Of a DNA stretch of 64,000 nucleotides, positions 49,087 through 58,186 are shown piece after piece. The translations under genes were made by a program, and so were the position numbers. The DNA lies in the NCBI RefSeq assembly GCF_033063295.1, contig NZ_JAWJZH010000001.1, positions 2,294,001 through 2,358,000 of the forward strand, read 5' to 3'. The notes beneath the pieces are model-generated. The model ran no database searches and was not told the origin of the DNA. It was given only the letters and a program-made list of their open reading frames with translations. The DNA is from Nitrosomonas sp. Is35 (GTDB lineage Bacteria; Pseudomonadota; Gammaproteobacteria; Burkholderiales; Nitrosomonadaceae). The stretch's first letter is position 1; every line of letters starts with the position of its first letter.

Positions 49087-49608
49087 CTAATTGATCGTTT
49101 GCTCTATTAACCCCATGTCGCTGCTGCTCATCATTTTTTCGATATCAATCAATATCAGCATGCGTTCGTCTACAGTCCCCAGTCCCATGATATATTCCGT
49201 ATCAATCACCGATCCTAATCCCGGCGCAGGACGCATTTGCTCCAGCCCTAGTGTGATCACATCCGATACGCCATCCACAACTATCCCCATCACCCGGCCG
49301 GCCACGTTCAAAATTATCACTACGGTAAATTGGTCGTACGTTGCATTTCCCAGCCGGAATTTAATCCGCATATCTATGATCGGCACGATTATTCCGCGCA
49401 AATTAACTACTCCTTTGATAAATTCCGGAGCATTCGCTATCTGCGTTATCGCGTCATAGCCTCTTATCTCTTGTACTTTTAGTATCTCTATACCGTATTC
49501 CTCACTTCCTAACCGGAATGTCAGAAATTCATTCGCCATTTGACTGGTATGTTGATTGACTGCATTAGAAGTAGTAATCGCTGCTTGCTCTTGAGACATG
49601 GTAAACAC
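49087..49608 (-). CDS. cheW: chemotaxis coupling protein CheW (copy 3)
   Basis: 173 residues. The N-terminal 20 residues are distinct (TMSQEQAAITTSNAVNQ); the rest is a CheW domain nearly identical to copy 2 at protein and DNA level, differing at GLGSVID and the last few residues. It lies 51 bases downstream of cheA, the usual position of the main CheW of a cheA cluster, and probably couples CheA to the receptors at 11-16 kb. Confidence 0.95.
   Translation of the reverse strand: MFTMSQEQAAITTSNAVNQHTSQMANEFLTFRLGSEEYGIEILKVQEIRGYDAITQIANAPEFIKGVVNLRGIIVPIIDMRIKFRLGNATYDQFTVVIILNVAGRVMGIVVDGVSDVITLGLEQMRPAPGLGSVIDTEYIMGLGTVDERMLILIDIEKMMSSSDMGLIEQTIN
49112..49543. repeat. near-identical cheW block, copy B
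   Basis: Partner of 16228-16659 at a constant offset of 32884 bases. It covers most of the CheW domain and stops abruptly at both ends, the look of a gene-conversion tract. Confidence 0.9.
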
Positions 49609-49658
49609 TCCTGATTAATAAGTTATCTTGGTATAAAAATATCAACTATCCAATCGAT

Positions 49659-51857
49659 CTATACCATTTCTTGTTGGCATGCCAACACAAGCGCAGCAGT
49701 GTCCAGAATAAGTGCGACTTTACCATCGCCCATAATCGTCGCACCTGAAACCCCCTGTACTCTGCGATAGTTACTTTCCAAACTTTTAATCACAACTTGA
49801 TGCTGCCCAATTAAGTCATCCACAAACAAGGCTGCTTTGTGACCTTCAGCTTCAAGAATCACCAGAATTCCTTCATGCACCGCCGTCACATTAGGATGTA
49901 AGTTGAAAATTTCATGCAATGCAATCACAGGAAGATATTCGCCACGCACCTGCACCACCCGGCCATGACCACTTACCGTCTTAATATCAGCAGCTGTCGG
50001 TTGCATAGATTCGATAATATAATTGAGCGGCACGATAAACATCTGATCTCCAACTGCCACTGATAACCCATCGAGGATTGCCAGCGTTAATGGTAATCGA
50101 ATCGATATGCGTGTACCCACACCGAGTGCCGACTCAATATCAATGCGCCCGCCCATACCTTGAATATTACGCTTCACAACATCCATACCCACACCGCGGC
50201 CAGATACATCAGTAACTGTTTCAGCGGTAGAAAAACCTGCCTCAAAAATCAGCAACCAAACTTCTTGATCAGACATGCCATCACTCACTGGCAAGCCACG
50301 TTCCTTGGCTTTGGCGAGAATTTTTCCTCGATTTAAACCCGCACCGTCATCGCTGACTTCTATAACAATGCTGCCACCTTGATGGAAAGCACGTAATGTA
50401 ATCGTGCCTTGCGCGGGTTTGCCCGCCGCAATACGCTTCTCAGCCACTTCGATGCCATGATCAAGACTATTTCTTACCAAGTGAGTTAACGGGTCGGCGA
50501 TTTTCTCGATAAGACCTTTATCGAGTTCAGTATTTTCACCGACAGTTTTCAGCTCAACACGTTTATTTAATTTTGCCGCCAGATCGCGCACAACACGCGG
50601 GTATCTGCTGAATACAAAGCTAATCGGCATCATTCGGATTGACATAACAGACTCCTGAAGATCTCGCGTATTCCTCTCTAACTGACTCATTCCACTAAGC
50701 AATTTCTCAAAAACCACAGGATCAAGCTGTGACGCCGTCTGTGCCAGCATTGCCTGGGTAATCACCAATTCACCCACGAGGTTGATCATCTGATCAACTT
50801 TTTCTATGCTGACTCGAATCGATGAAGTTTCGCTGGCGGAAGCCGATGCGCTTGCCTTGCTGGAAGGCTTATTCGTCACGTTCTGTGTTTCATTCTTATT
50901 ACTATGGATGTTTTGCTGAGGCGCTGAACTCAGCTGCAATTCTGAGTCATCGACATCTTTGGGTGCGGCTGGGGCTCCAGGGAAAAAACCATAGCCAGGC
51001 GCAGGCGGCATACTTGCTATTGAAAGCTCATCTTCATCGGCAAAAGGTTCTGCAACAGAATCCTCCTCACTAGAATGAGGCTCCACAATCTCTGTAGTAC
51101 CTGCAACACACTGAGTTGCAACCTCGATCTTTAAGTTTGCCGGATCGACAACAAATGCCAACGTTTCCCAAACATCTTCTTCGCTACTGGCGGTCGTAAG
51201 TTTCAGTTTATGATCTTTCCCGCCTGCCGAGGTTGCATCTTCAAGACTACCTAAGCGTTTCAAGTTAGCAAATAAGTTTCCAACTGCCGCATCACCCATC
51301 CCGGTACTGGAGAACTCTATGCAATACGTTAGTTTCGCTACGTCACTTTCTGATTCAGTTTCGCTAATCGCAACATTAGATGATCTCCCAATATCGGTCT
51401 CTACAGGGATAGCTTCCACTCCAATGCCAGAATCCGCCACGGTTTCAAAAGGTGGTGCCGAAACTTGTGTTTCATCACTCAGTTTTTTCAGTTCTTCACA
51501 AACTTCCGCCGCAACTGCGGGATCCGCTTCACCTTCTCCACGGTGACCTGCTAGTTGCGCCTTAATGACATCACCGGCTCTCAAAAAAGCATCCACCATC
51601 TCACTCCGTACTGCAAGCTCCCCTTTGCGCAATCTATCCAGCAATGTCTCCAACATATGCGTCATCTCCGTCATATCTGTAAAACCAAAAGTACCAGCTC
51701 CACCCTTGATAGAATGCGCTGCACGAAATATAGCGTTCAAATCTTCCAAATCGGGCGAATTTACATCGAGCCTCAGCAGGCACGCCTCCATGTCCGCAAG
51801 CAATTCTGAGGATTCTTCAAAAAATATTTCATAAAACTGTTCGAGATCTGTACTCAT
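49659..51857 (-). CDS. cheA: chemotaxis histidine kinase CheA
   Basis: 732 residues. Domains in order: Hpt (1 to about 110, phospho-accepting His48 in FRAAHSIKGGAGTFGF), a long acidic and Pro-rich linker with a possible P2 (about 165-330), dimerisation helices, HATPase (VGENTELDKGLIEKIADPL, then LVRNSLDHGIEV, DDGAGL and DVSGRGVGMDVV), and a C-terminal CheW-like P5. It receives receptor signals and phosphorylates CheY and CheB. It lies between cheY (131 bases upstream) and cheW copy 3. Confidence 0.97.
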   Translation of the reverse strand: MSTDLEQFYEIFFEESSELLADMEACLLRLDVNSPDLEDLNAIFRAAHSIKGGAGTFGFTDMTEMTHMLETLLDRLRKGELAVRSEMVDAFLRAGDVIKAQLAGHRGEGEADPAVAAEVCEELKKLSDETQVSAPPFETVADSGIGVEAIPVETDIGRSSNVAISETESESDVAKLTYCIEFSSTGMGDAAVGNLFANLKRLGSLEDATSAGGKDHKLKLTTASSEEDVWETLAFVVDPANLKIEVATQCVAGTTEIVEPHSSEEDSVAEPFADEDELSIASMPPAPGYGFFPGAPAAPKDVDDSELQLSSAPQQNIHSNKNETQNVTNKPSSKASASASASETSSIRVSIEKVDQMINLVGELVITQAMLAQTASQLDPVVFEKLLSGMSQLERNTRDLQESVMSIRMMPISFVFSRYPRVVRDLAAKLNKRVELKTVGENTELDKGLIEKIADPLTHLVRNSLDHGIEVAEKRIAAGKPAQGTITLRAFHQGGSIVIEVSDDGAGLNRGKILAKAKERGLPVSDGMSDQEVWLLIFEAGFSTAETVTDVSGRGVGMDVVKRNIQGMGGRIDIESALGVGTRISIRLPLTLAILDGLSVAVGDQMFIVPLNYIIESMQPTAADIKTVSGHGRVVQVRGEYLPVIALHEIFNLHPNVTAVHEGILVILEAEGHKAALFVDDLIGQHQVVIKSLESNYRRVQGVSGATIMGDGKVALILDTAALVLACQQEMV

Positions 51858-51988
51858 AGATAACCTGTTTCACGTTGAGTTGTTAGGCTAACACCCTAAA
51901 GAAGCGAGAAAATAGAAGCAGTAAGTACTTAACTTTCCAAATAAGTATGCTATCGGCAACCCATTAACCCACTTTGGGATATCAATAT

Positions 51989-52354
51989 CTAACCAATTAC
52001 TTTTCCGATTACTTCCAGTAATCTTTTCGGATCGAATGGCTTTACGAGCCAACCAGTAGCACCTGCCGCTCTGCCTTTTGCTTTAATTTCATCACCGGAT
52101 TCGGTCGTTAGTATCAAGATAGGAATATTTTTGTAGTGCGCCAATTTACGGAGTAACTCCAGTAATTTCAGTCCGTCCATTCGTGGCATATTGATATCAG
52201 TTAACACCAAATTAACCTGATGATAATTAGCTTTATCTAATGCATCTTGACCATCGACTGCTTGAATGACTTCATATCCGGCGCCTTTAAGCGTAAAAGC
52301 AACCATCTGCCGGATGGAAGCAGAATCATCCACTGCAAGTATTGTCTTAGCCAT
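51989..52354 (-). CDS. cheY: chemotaxis response regulator CheY
   Basis: 121 residues, single receiver domain. Asp53 in LVLTDINMPRMDG is the phospho-acceptor; acidic pocket at 9-10; Lys in GWLVKPFDPKRL is the conserved lysine. The flagellar motor is its target in known systems. The ATG at 52354 is chosen because AGGAG lies about eight bases upstream; a GTG three codons earlier is not supported. Confidence 0.97.
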   Translation of the reverse strand: MAKTILAVDDSASIRQMVAFTLKGAGYEVIQAVDGQDALDKANYHQVNLVLTDINMPRMDGLKLLELLRKLAHYKNIPILILTTESGDEIKAKGRAAGATGWLVKPFDPKRLLEVIGKVIG

Positions 52355-52407
52355 TGATCTCACTCCTATTGCTAATATTGTTAATTTGTTTGATAAAAAT
52401 ATGCATA

Positions 52408-52992
52408 CTAAAACAGCTCAATATCACCCATCTGCATACCTTGCTGCACAACTGGCTTTCTCTTACTTTTAGTTCTTGCCATATTCACTGCTTTAGAAAT
52501 CCCTTCATGTATTGTGCCTAACGTATTTTTACCCGCATTTTCTTTCCAGCTTCCCTGTCGCTCAATGCGTTGTAGTTCAATATTCAATGCCTCCACTTGG
52601 CGCGTAGTATGTGCAAGCAATTGCGTTACTAAATCACCAAACTGTAATGAGGTAACAGCCATCTCCAATTCCTGTTCGATCTTATCGGCGATAACCATTT
52701 GTTTTTCTAGCAATTCCAATATGGGTTTACTTCCTTCAGGTGCTGCCATTTTTTCAATAGCCAAAACCATATCATGATGTGATTTCGTCAAATTACTGAT
52801 ATAACCAAAATTAATAACCAGATTATTAACCGCATCACTTACAAGCCGGTCGACCTGACTTAATTCTTCCTTGATATTCATAAAGTATTCATCAGCTTCA
52901 GCATTACATAACACACCATCCCGCTCCATCAACGCTGATTGATGTGTTACTTGGCTATCAGATTTGCCCTCAGCTGCTTGCAGCTCAGCCAT
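52408..52992 (-). CDS. CheZ-like chemotaxis protein
   Basis: 194 residues, mostly helical with a coiled-coil centre. LQFGDLVTQLLAHTTRQVEAL resembles the active-helix region of CheZ (SFQDLTGQ... type) and the protein lies next to cheY, as CheZ usually does. CheZ dephosphorylates CheY. The extreme C-terminus MQMGDIELF is acidic and amphipathic like the CheY-binding tail of CheZ. The overall match is weak, so a chemotaxis-associated helical protein without phosphatase activity is possible. The start is set by GAGGAG about six bases before the ATG at 52992; earlier starts lack ribosome sites. Confidence 0.62.
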   Translation of the reverse strand: MAELQAAEGKSDSQVTHQSALMERDGVLCNAEADEYFMNIKEELSQVDRLVSDAVNNLVINFGYISNLTKSHHDMVLAIEKMAAPEGSKPILELLEKQMVIADKIEQELEMAVTSLQFGDLVTQLLAHTTRQVEALNIELQRIERQGSWKENAGKNTLGTIHEGISKAVNMARTKSKRKPVVQQGMQMGDIELF

Positions 52993-53281
52993 AACTCTCT
53001 CCTCGTCGCTCATCTTGATCGAAGCTATTAAACTGCCATTCAACTCAGCAAACTGGCTACTTATTAATCTCTGTTTGCTTATACTCCCAGCTCACAAAAA
53101 CTAAGGAATTTGTTTCGATGAGTACCTATCAACGGTTTTCACTAAAAAACAAAACTATTTACACTCAATAGGTTAACGACATTAACTAGAATAACTTTAG
53201 TATCTAAAAAATAAAAAACTACGTTGTGTACTGACCAAAAGTCAGCTACCAACGCTTTTTCTCGATAGATAATGCTTCATT

Positions 53282-54520
53282 TTAATTAGCTGCCTCACCA
53301 ATCCGATTTGCCCATTCAATCGCTTGTATCTCGATATCAGCTAATTCGCTTAAACTTAAAAAACCCAACTCCGACAGAATCGATTGAATTGCAGCAATCT
53401 CACCTTTTTCATTGGCTTCAATGAGTTTCAATTCCTGACCTAAACGTCCCTCCCGGGTCAATAGTGCCTGGCTCATATCATCCGGAATTCCCAGCCTGTC
53501 AGTGATTTGTTGCATTTCAATGCCCAGCAATACATCTAGCAGCGATAGTATTCCCACCATGAATGCTCTTTCCTGGTGATTTTTGTCATGAGGACGTTCC
53601 GCTGTTGCGATCAACTCCATCAATTTCCCACGTGCCGCTGCTGTTTGCATTAATGCATTCGACATACTATCGTCGGATTGATTGGCGGTATAAAGCAACA
53701 GTTGTATCCATCTTTGCAGTTGCTTACGCCCTAAGATCATGATTGCATGTTTGATTGAATTAATTTTCTGAGGCAATCCACTTGAAACTGAATTTACCAT
53801 GCGCATCAGGTTGTAGCTTAAACCAGGCTGATGCTTAAACTCCCGTTCAAGTTCTTCGATATCACTGTCACCCATGACCAATGTCAGTAGCTTCAGCAAA
53901 GAAAGTTTGCCTGGATCGGCACGTTTTACCGTCATTACTTCAGGTTTTGCGAAATAATAGCCCTGGAACATCTGGAAACCCAATTGCATGCAGTATTTCT
54001 CTTGTTCCCGGCTTTCCACTTTCAGTGCCAGAAGCAATACCGGCCAGCGATTTAATTCAGCAACCAACTTTGTGAGCACATTTTGCTCAAGTGCGAGCAC
54101 ATCTACTTTCACCACACTCACCACAGGCAGTAATTGTTCCACCTTGCTATTCATTTCAACAATATTGTCCAACGCAAACTGATAGCCTTTTTGCTTCAGC
54201 TCGTTACAGCGTTGCATAAATTCCGGTGTTACCGTTGCTGTTTCTTTTATTTCCAATACGACATGCTTACTAGGCAATAAACTGATAATGTCACTCATCA
54301 CCAACTCAGGATCGGCGTTGATAAAACCACGCTGCTTCCCTAATACATTCTGGATTCCTAACTGACAATAAGCGTTGATAATGACATTTGCTGATGCGGA
54401 TAAATCATCTGTAATTCTGACCGACTCTTCAGTTTCTTCTTGTCTAAACAGTAACTCAAATGCTACAAGATTTTGATTACGATCTAGAATTGGCTGCCGC
54501 CCAAGAAAAAAACCTTCCAT
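53282..54520 (-). CDS. EAL-HDOD signalling protein, EAL degenerate
   Basis: 412 residues. The N-terminal EAL-like domain (1 to about 200) keeps the fold (QGYYFAKPE, VVKVDVL) but has AFELLFR for the EAL loop, LEIKET for the second Glu and GYQFALDN instead of DDFG, so it should not hydrolyse c-di-GMP. The C-terminal HDOD domain (about 205-390, LSYNLMRMVNSVSSGLPQKI) is a regulatory hydrolase-like fold. Proteins of this build are often c-di-GMP receptors or motility regulators, which fits its place between the che genes and diguanylate cyclases. Confidence 0.85.
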   Translation of the reverse strand: MEGFFLGRQPILDRNQNLVAFELLFRQEETEESVRITDDLSASANVIINAYCQLGIQNVLGKQRGFINADPELVMSDIISLLPSKHVVLEIKETATVTPEFMQRCNELKQKGYQFALDNIVEMNSKVEQLLPVVSVVKVDVLALEQNVLTKLVAELNRWPVLLLALKVESREQEKYCMQLGFQMFQGYYFAKPEVMTVKRADPGKLSLLKLLTLVMGDSDIEELEREFKHQPGLSYNLMRMVNSVSSGLPQKINSIKHAIMILGRKQLQRWIQLLLYTANQSDDSMSNALMQTAAARGKLMELIATAERPHDKNHQERAFMVGILSLLDVLLGIEMQQITDRLGIPDDMSQALLTREGRLGQELKLIEANEKGEIAAIQSILSELGFLSLSELADIEIQAIEWANRIGEAAN

Positions 54521-54681
54521 TTATCCTCCCGCGTTAATTCATATTTTTTGTATAAAAGTTTTAACTCATCGGCTGCGTTACACGTTTCTTAAGTATTTTT
54601 TCTTACTCGTCCACACTATTGATCCAATTCCCAGCTTGATCACAGCAAAACACTCATTCATGAGAATTTTGTTTAAGCTCG

Positions 54682-55476
54682 TTAGATCAATGCAGGAATA
54701 GCGCGATTTTTGCCTGTGCGCTTCGCTTGATAAAGCGCCTTATCAGCGCGGCTTATGACTGAGTTTTGATGCTCGCCAAACGAACGAAGCGCGACACCGG
54801 CACTAAACGTTATCGGTAATATTTGGTTATCCGCTTGGATTGAGTAATTCTTTGTCAAGTTATTTTGTATCCGTTGAATAACAGTCAGCGCATCTTGCAT
54901 CTCGACATCGGGCAACAAGATGACAAATTCTTCTCCGCCAAAACGCGCCACAATATCGGAAGGCCGTAGTGTTTCTTTGGCTACGGTAACAAAATTGATC
55001 AGCACACTATCGCCATATTGATGGCCAAGGTTGTCATTGATCTGTTTAAAGTTATCCAGATCAACCAGCACGACCCCTAATGATTGCGCATTACGGTCTG
55101 CCCGAGCGGCTTCACGCTTAAAAATATCCTCTAAACCACGGCGATTGAATGCACCGGTCATTTGATCCGTTTGCACCAGACCTCTTAACTGCTCCAGCTC
55201 ACTCTTCAGAGATTCAATCTTCTGTTCCGCGCGCTTTACTTGCTCTTGCGCAGTGAAAACTTCATCACTAAATCTCAATCCCCGGGTTTCTGATAACACA
55301 ATGTCAAGAATCCCGATGATCTCATCAGCGTTATTTGTTTTACGAATCTGCTCGGCATATCGTTCCACTTGCTTGTAATAGTCTTCAGAATCAATCATAG
55401 GTTTCTGCTCACTTTTAATAGCATTTGTTGATTTAACCAATCTCAGCATTCTTTTTTGTTTAGTAGCTTCTTGCAT
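54682..55476 (-). CDS. diguanylate cyclase (GGDEF), 264 residues
   Basis: Soluble. A helical N-terminal region (about 1-100) precedes one GGDEF domain carrying RFGGEEFVILLPD. RPSD, five residues before GGEEF, is an RxxD product-inhibition site. It should make c-di-GMP from two GTP. The start is set at 55476 by AGGAGG six bases upstream; a TTG five codons earlier is not supported. It has no sensor domain of its own, so its input may come from a partner. Confidence 0.92.
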   Translation of the reverse strand: MQEATKQKRMLRLVKSTNAIKSEQKPMIDSEDYYKQVERYAEQIRKTNNADEIIGILDIVLSETRGLRFSDEVFTAQEQVKRAEQKIESLKSELEQLRGLVQTDQMTGAFNRRGLEDIFKREAARADRNAQSLGVVLVDLDNFKQINDNLGHQYGDSVLINFVTVAKETLRPSDIVARFGGEEFVILLPDVEMQDALTVIQRIQNNLTKNYSIQADNQILPITFSAGVALRSFGEHQNSVISRADKALYQAKRTGKNRAIPALI

Positions 55477-55690
55477 GGCTATCCTCCTCAATTGACATCA
55501 TTAAATGCCAGACTACGCCAGTTCAGGGGATAATTCGTTGGATTGCGAAGGAGAACCCATTCCGGTATAGACTGCCATGTCAACAACGTTAACAGAGCAG
55601 CCTGCGAATGGATTGAATGAATAAAAAGGGAAATCGGTGCTATTTACCGACAGAAAGTATAAATACTATGACTAACAGAATGTTACAAAA

Positions 55691-57394
55691 CTAACCAGCG
55701 ATGAGGATTTGATTCTTACCGCCTTTCTTTGCACGATACAAAGCTTCATCGGCTCGCTTGAAAACACTTTCCTGAGATTCGTCCGCTTGCAACTGTGCAA
55801 TACCGGCGCTAAAAGTTATAAGTAAGCGCTTATTCTCATGCAGGAAGAACTTCTTGGTTAGATTGCGCCGGATTCTGGATAGAATCTGAGTCGCTTCTTC
55901 AAGACTTGTGTTCGGCAGCAAAATCACAAACTCCTCACCGCCATAGCGTGACACGACATCTTCGGGACGTGTCGTATCCTTAACGGACTCAACCAGATAA
56001 ACCAGGGCATCATCACCAACTTTGTGACCATGTGTGTCATTCAACAGTTTGAAATTATCAATATCCAGCAAGGCAAAACACAATGGCGTCTTATGGCGTA
56101 TTGACCGGGAAGTCTCCCGCTCAAAAGCGGTATCCAAACCACGCCGGTTCAGTATCCCGGTCAAATGATCTTCATGAACTTTTTCGCCCATTTCCTGCAA
56201 CTCGGTTTCGAGTTGATTGATTTTATCTTGCGCCAGACTCACTTCAGCACGCGCCGCCAGAAAATCATTACGGTAATTGAGTGCGCTTTTTTGCATCTGC
56301 TTGGTTTCTTCCATGATCTGCACCAGCAGTTGATTCAGCTCTTTTATATCATCCGTTTTACTGATTATCTCGGAATATTGTTCAAGCTTTTCCTGATATC
56401 CTCCAGTCGTATCGCTGAGTTCTTCGATATTGGTGATCAGTGAAGTCACCATCTTTTTCAGTGTCAGCTTGGCTTCACTCAAGTTACGCCGGATAATTTC
56501 CTGCCTCTGTGTGATTTCTGCCAGATAGTGCTCTGCTTGCTCGATGACTTGAAAATCCAGCGGTCTGGATATCGTTTCACGTAGTTTATTGATCTGCGCG
56601 CCAACCCATTGGTCTTCAGCCAACAATTCACCGGTACTCTTCATCAGCATATTGAGCAGATTGAGCAATCCCTGCTGCAATCTCCGGCCACTCTCACCAT
56701 ATTCATCAAACCTGCGGCAGAATTGTTTGAACTCCGCAGTAAACCGCTCCATTTCCTGCGTCTCTTTAATCTTGCGAACTTGATGAGCCAGCACTTTGGC
56801 TTCATCCGCCAGCGTAATATCATCTACTTGCGCGGCAACAACTTGCTCTAGCACTTGGGCCAGCAGCTCCAGCAGCTGATCAGTAAAATGATTGACCGAA
56901 TGACTTGACTCCACGGCGGCTGGCTTGGATCGCACACCTTCCTGATCCACACCGGTTTGTGCAATCGCATCTTCCACTTCAATCGCAGTACTTGATTCTT
57001 GCGACGCAGCAGCCAATGCACCCCATGAATCGATCAGCGCTTTTAGCTTGTTGTGCAATTGTTTTGAATCTTTCGAGAACTTGGTTAGAACCCGATTCAC
57101 ACCCTCTTTTTTCTTCGCGGTTGTCAGCGTGCCATGCTTGCTTTCCAGTTGCTTTAACAGCGTTTCTATTGTCTCTCCCCAAGCTGGAACGGTATCAATG
57201 ATTGTATTCTCTATGGGCAATTCGAGACTTGCTGAACCCGCAACCGCTGAATTGGTATTTCCTTCCGGGTTACCTGAAATCTGGTTATACAATTTATGAT
57301 AATTGTCAGGAGTCGGAGGAATTCTAAGCGTTGCAAGCTGCCGCAGCGTTTCACGGGCTATGATGGTTGGATTGGAGTCTTTTAATTGCTTCAT
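55691..57394 (-). CDS. diguanylate cyclase (GGDEF), 567 residues, long N-terminus
   Basis: The N-terminal 400 residues are helical: a start of MKQLKDSNPTIIARETLRQL and LRIPPTPDNYHKLYNQISG that is found in many betaproteobacterial cyclases, then long coiled coils (about 195-400). The GGDEF domain has RYGGEEFVILLPN and an RPED product-inhibition site. There is no membrane helix, so it is cytoplasmic. It lies 145 bases from the NarL-type regulator gene and 200 from the second cyclase. Confidence 0.93.
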   Translation of the reverse strand: MKQLKDSNPTIIARETLRQLATLRIPPTPDNYHKLYNQISGNPEGNTNSAVAGSASLELPIENTIIDTVPAWGETIETLLKQLESKHGTLTTAKKKEGVNRVLTKFSKDSKQLHNKLKALIDSWGALAAASQESSTAIEVEDAIAQTGVDQEGVRSKPAAVESSHSVNHFTDQLLELLAQVLEQVVAAQVDDITLADEAKVLAHQVRKIKETQEMERFTAEFKQFCRRFDEYGESGRRLQQGLLNLLNMLMKSTGELLAEDQWVGAQINKLRETISRPLDFQVIEQAEHYLAEITQRQEIIRRNLSEAKLTLKKMVTSLITNIEELSDTTGGYQEKLEQYSEIISKTDDIKELNQLLVQIMEETKQMQKSALNYRNDFLAARAEVSLAQDKINQLETELQEMGEKVHEDHLTGILNRRGLDTAFERETSRSIRHKTPLCFALLDIDNFKLLNDTHGHKVGDDALVYLVESVKDTTRPEDVVSRYGGEEFVILLPNTSLEEATQILSRIRRNLTKKFFLHENKRLLITFSAGIAQLQADESQESVFKRADEALYRAKKGGKNQILIAG

Positions 57395-57538
57395 AAAATT
57401 GGCCAGAATTAATTACTATATCAGCAGCAGTTCATAGAGTTCAAAAGTATCGGCCAAGCCGTAGAATTCTTAATCCTGATCCGATGAGAAAGCCCGAAAA
57501 TAGATTAAAAATTGGCTTCCCGCGACAACAATGAGAAA

Positions 57539-58171
57539 TCAGTCGACCAATCTATTTTTAATTGCATAGCGAATGAGCTCAGAATTATTAGTTAACTTGA
57601 GTTTTTCCAGCAAACGGGCTCGATACACGCTGACTGTCTTGGGGCTGAGGAACATCTCAGCCGATATCTCTGACAATGTTTTACCCGCGGCAATAAAACA
57701 TAAGGTTTGATATTCCCGGTCGGATAACGTGGTGTGGAGGGGTTTGTCGACATCCGTGTTAATGATGTTCGCGAGTTCTTGCGCCACCACCGGACTCACG
57801 TACTTATCACCGGCAGCTACTTGGCGGATTGCCACTACCAGTTGAGCGGGCGCGCTTTGTTTATTGAGATAGCCGGATGCACCTGCTTTCAGTGCGCGAA
57901 TTGCAAATTCGTGTTCGTTATGCATGCTGAGCATGAGAACGGCCAGACTTGGCCTGTCTTTCTTTATTTGCTTCAAAATTTCAATACCGTTTCTGTCCGG
58001 TAAAGAAATATCCAGTAGCATGACATCGAAATCTTGCTGCCGTGCAATCTTGATTGCTTGAAATCCCGTCTCTGCCTCACCGGTTACTTTGATGTCATCG
58101 GTTTCGCTCAGTATCTGTTTTAGACCTTGACGAACAATTGCATGATCATCAGCAATCATCACACTTATCAT
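57539..58171 (-). CDS. NarL/LuxR-family response regulator
   Basis: 210 residues. Receiver domain with Asp54 in VMLLDISLPDRNG and acidic pocket at 8-9, then a LuxR-type helix-turn-helix (LSDREYQTLCFIAAGKTLSE, LSPKTVSVYRARLLEKL) that binds DNA when phosphorylated. Its gene begins 15 bases after the stop of the histidine kinase and forms a two-component pair with it. Targets are unknown; its placement near fliC and the cyclases makes motility or surface genes candidates. Confidence 0.95.
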   Translation of the reverse strand: MISVMIADDHAIVRQGLKQILSETDDIKVTGEAETGFQAIKIARQQDFDVMLLDISLPDRNGIEILKQIKKDRPSLAVLMLSMHNEHEFAIRALKAGASGYLNKQSAPAQLVVAIRQVAAGDKYVSPVVAQELANIINTDVDKPLHTTLSDREYQTLCFIAAGKTLSEISAEMFLSPKTVSVYRARLLEKLKLTNNSELIRYAIKNRLVD

Positions 58172-58186
58172 GGATACCTCCGGCTT

